Shown here: in pieces, positions 62,605 to 64,000 of the stretch
How positions within the stretch are numbered: the stretch's first letter is position 1
How the letters are laid out: each line of letters starts with the position of its first letter
From: Flavobacterium sp. BFFFF1
Lineage (GTDB): Bacteria > Bacteroidota > Bacteroidia > Flavobacteriales > Flavobacteriaceae
Assembly: GCF_002256285.1 (NCBI RefSeq)
Contig: NZ_NKJE01000005.1
Location: forward strand, 1-64,000
Direction: 5' to 3'
DNA length: 64,000 nucleotides
Made by a program: the position numbers and the translations under genes
The notes under the pieces: generated by a model
Databases searched by the model: none
The model's input: only the letters and a program-made list of their open reading frames with translations
What the model was told of the DNA's origin: nothing

Positions 62605-64000
62605 TTATATTTTTTCTGTAAACGGAATTTCGGGATCCAAAATGGCTTTCAACAGGATGATCAGCTGCGCTTTGTAGTTTTCAACGACCGTCTCGTCCAC
62701 AATAGAAATGGCGGTCTTATCCTCTTTAAAGTTAAACGGCAGGAATCCCGATTTGAGGTTTTTAAACGAAATAATACCCACTTCAAGCGATTGATCCTGT
62801 ACGTTTGGAGCAAACATATAGGCGTAGGCCAAAACCTGGATGATCTTGTCATTTTTGATTTCGTCAGTAAGGTGGTCCCATTGTTTTAAGCTGACATCCC
62901 GCGCTTCCACTTTTCCGGTCTTGTAATCTACAATCCTGATGTTGCCATTTCGAAGCTCAATCCGATCGACATTTCCTGCGATAAGCACTGGAAAAGGCAG
63001 CGCCCCATCTTCCAATAGCCGGCTGAAATTTTCCTCAAGCGCTATGATTTTCACAGCATCTCCGTTTTGCAGCGATGCCATTTCGGTTTTAAGGAAATTG
63101 TAAATATTCCTTTTTGCTACCTCAAAAGCCAGCAGATTCCTGCCCTTTTTGATTTCCCCTTCCTTATACACCAGTTTAAACTGCTCAAGGACAGTGGCAT
63201 CTAATTTTGAAAAACACGCATTAACATTACTTTCCGTCAAAAATTCCCCAATAAATGGCGTGTAAAGCACCCTCAGGGTTTCGTGAATTATGGTTCCCAG
63301 CGTATTCAGCGCGATGTTCTCTTCTACCTCCTCTACGTCACTGATGCGCAGGATTTTTTTAAAATAGAAATCAATCGGGTTGCGGATATACATCGTCAAC
63401 GCGGATGGCGAAAAGCCCTTTTCGGCGATTTCCCGAAGCCGCTCCATCACTTTCCCCGATTTTGCAATAACAAGCGGCTGGTAGGCTTTTTCCGGCAAAG
63501 AAGGACTGAAAATCTCATGCGTCAGGGTATGTGCCGGCTGTTTTTCTACTTCAAGCTGTGTGATAAATCGGCTTTTTTCACCGGCGTCCAATCCTTCACT
63601 TTCGGTGTTGTAAAGCAGATAAATGGTTTTTGCACGCTGCAATAAATGGTAAAAATGGTAGGTGTAAATCGCATCTTTCTCTTTGAATGTAGGCAGGCCG
63701 AGTTCGCGCTTCACATCATACGGAATAAACGATTGCTGTGATTTTCCTGCAGGAAAATTTCCCTCATTCATCGAGGTCACAATTACCGTTTCAAAATCAA
63801 GCACGCGGCTTTCCAGCACACCCATAATTTGTAACCCGGTAAGGGGTTCTCCCTCGAAAGAAACTTCGGCCAAATCAATGATCTGCTTGTATATGGCATA
63901 CAAGGTTTCGGTTTTTCCGATACCCGGGTGGCTTGAATAATGGCTGCTCAGTTTATTGATGACTTTGAAAATGGCAAAAACAAATGCTTTTGTGATTTTC
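62605..64000 (-). CDS. PD-(D/E)XK nuclease family protein, AddB-like (5' end outside the window)
   Basis: At least 464 residues shown; the frame stays open to the window edge, so the N-terminal part (probably helicase-like, several hundred residues) is missing. Shown part: GVLESRVLDFETVIVTSMNEGNFP (motif of AddB/RecB-like inactivated helicase half), FSPSALTMYIRNPIDFYFKKIL, GTIIHETLRVLY and the nuclease core IRIVDYKTGKVE (D-x-K). It resembles the AddB or ERCC-like nuclease of exonuclease complexes; AddA is not visible. Double-strand break repair role is inferred. Confidence 0.85.
   Translation of the reverse strand, partial: KITKAFVFAIFKVINKLSSHYSSHPGIGKTETLYAIYKQIIDLAEVSFEGEPLTGLQIMGVLESRVLDFETVIVTSMNEGNFPAGKSQQSFIPYDVKRELGLPTFKEKDAIYTYHFYHLLQRAKTIYLLYNTESEGLDAGEKSRFITQLEVEKQPAHTLTHEIFSPSLPEKAYQPLVIAKSGKVMERLREIAEKGFSPSALTMYIRNPIDFYFKKILRISDVEEVEENIALNTLGTIIHETLRVLYTPFIGEFLTESNVNACFSKLDATVLEQFKLVYKEGEIKKGRNLLAFEVAKRNIYNFLKTEMASLQNGDAVKIIALEENFSRLLEDGALPFPVLIAGNVDRIELRNGNIRIVDYKTGKVEARDVSLKQWDHLTDEIKNDKIIQVLAYAYMFAPNVQDQSLEVGIISFKNLKSGFLPFNFKEDKTAISIVDETVVENYKAQLIILLKAILDPEIPFTEKI

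Overview
The window is a 64 kb piece of a Bacteroidota chromosome, almost certainly a Flavobacterium or close relative. The basis is a GldM-like gliding or secretion-type protein, family sets typical of Flavobacteriia (DUF6427/DUF6341, DUF4175, a YtxH/holin-like/short-protein cassette, GIN domain), the absence of strong Shine-Dalgarno sites, and many TAnnTTTG promoter -7 elements just upstream of start codons. No insertion sequence, prophage, CRISPR array or rRNA operon is visible. The only tRNA is tRNA-Cys(GCA).

Layout. 0-3.2 kb: upp, a DUF6427-like membrane protein, a DUF6341-like small protein and purD. 3.3-25.4 kb: a large surface-polysaccharide (O-antigen-type) locus, nearly all on the minus strand. 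It has a Wzz-like chain-length protein, rmlA/rmlC/rmlD (dTDP-L-rhamnose; rmlB is not in the window), a GtrB-like glycosyltransferase, a GNAT-MaoC fusion next to an RffA-type aminotransferase, a GT39-like membrane transferase, a lone lipoprotein unit, two methyltransferases, a Wzx-like flippase, three O-antigen ligase/polymerase-like proteins, four further glycosyltransferases or sugar-phosphate transferases, a UDP-xylose synthase and, on the opposite strand, a CapK-like adenylate-forming enzyme. A phosphorylase-like protein (DUF6909-like) sits at the head of the wzz-rml operon. 27-35.3 kb: housekeeping and envelope genes (CarboxypepD_reg protein, GH3-like protein, M23 peptidase, two TatA paralogues, Tex, XRE regulator, CDF transporter, rpiB).

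35.35-36.0 kb: an AT-rich 660-base gap between divergent rpiB and rnr. It carries a cluster of DnaA-box-like 9-mers. Nearly all genes to its left run leftward and most to its right run rightward, which is the pattern expected around a bidirectional replication origin. About 16 kb to the right, three near-perfect parS (ParB-binding) palindromes flank mnmG at 51.65, 51.69 and 53.60 kb. Together these suggest the window covers the origin-proximal part of the chromosome.

36-64 kb: rnr, a GIN-domain protein, LysE transporter, GldM-like protein, tRNA-Cys, folB, glnS, a YtxH/holin cassette, an SPFH protein, a porin-like protein, gltX, a long DUF4175 protein, ybeY, mnmG, a lipoprotein, a methyltransferase, an OmpH-like lipoprotein, a PIF1-like helicase with a C-terminal HTH, a DoxX-like protein, holB, a LytS/LytTR two-component pair, an alpha/beta hydrolase, and the 3' part of an AddB-like PD-(D/E)XK nuclease gene cut by the window edge.

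The least ordinary items are the GNAT-(R)-enoyl-CoA-hydratase fusion beside the dTDP-amino-sugar aminotransferase, the candidate oriC, and the parS sites written into the ends of coding sequences.
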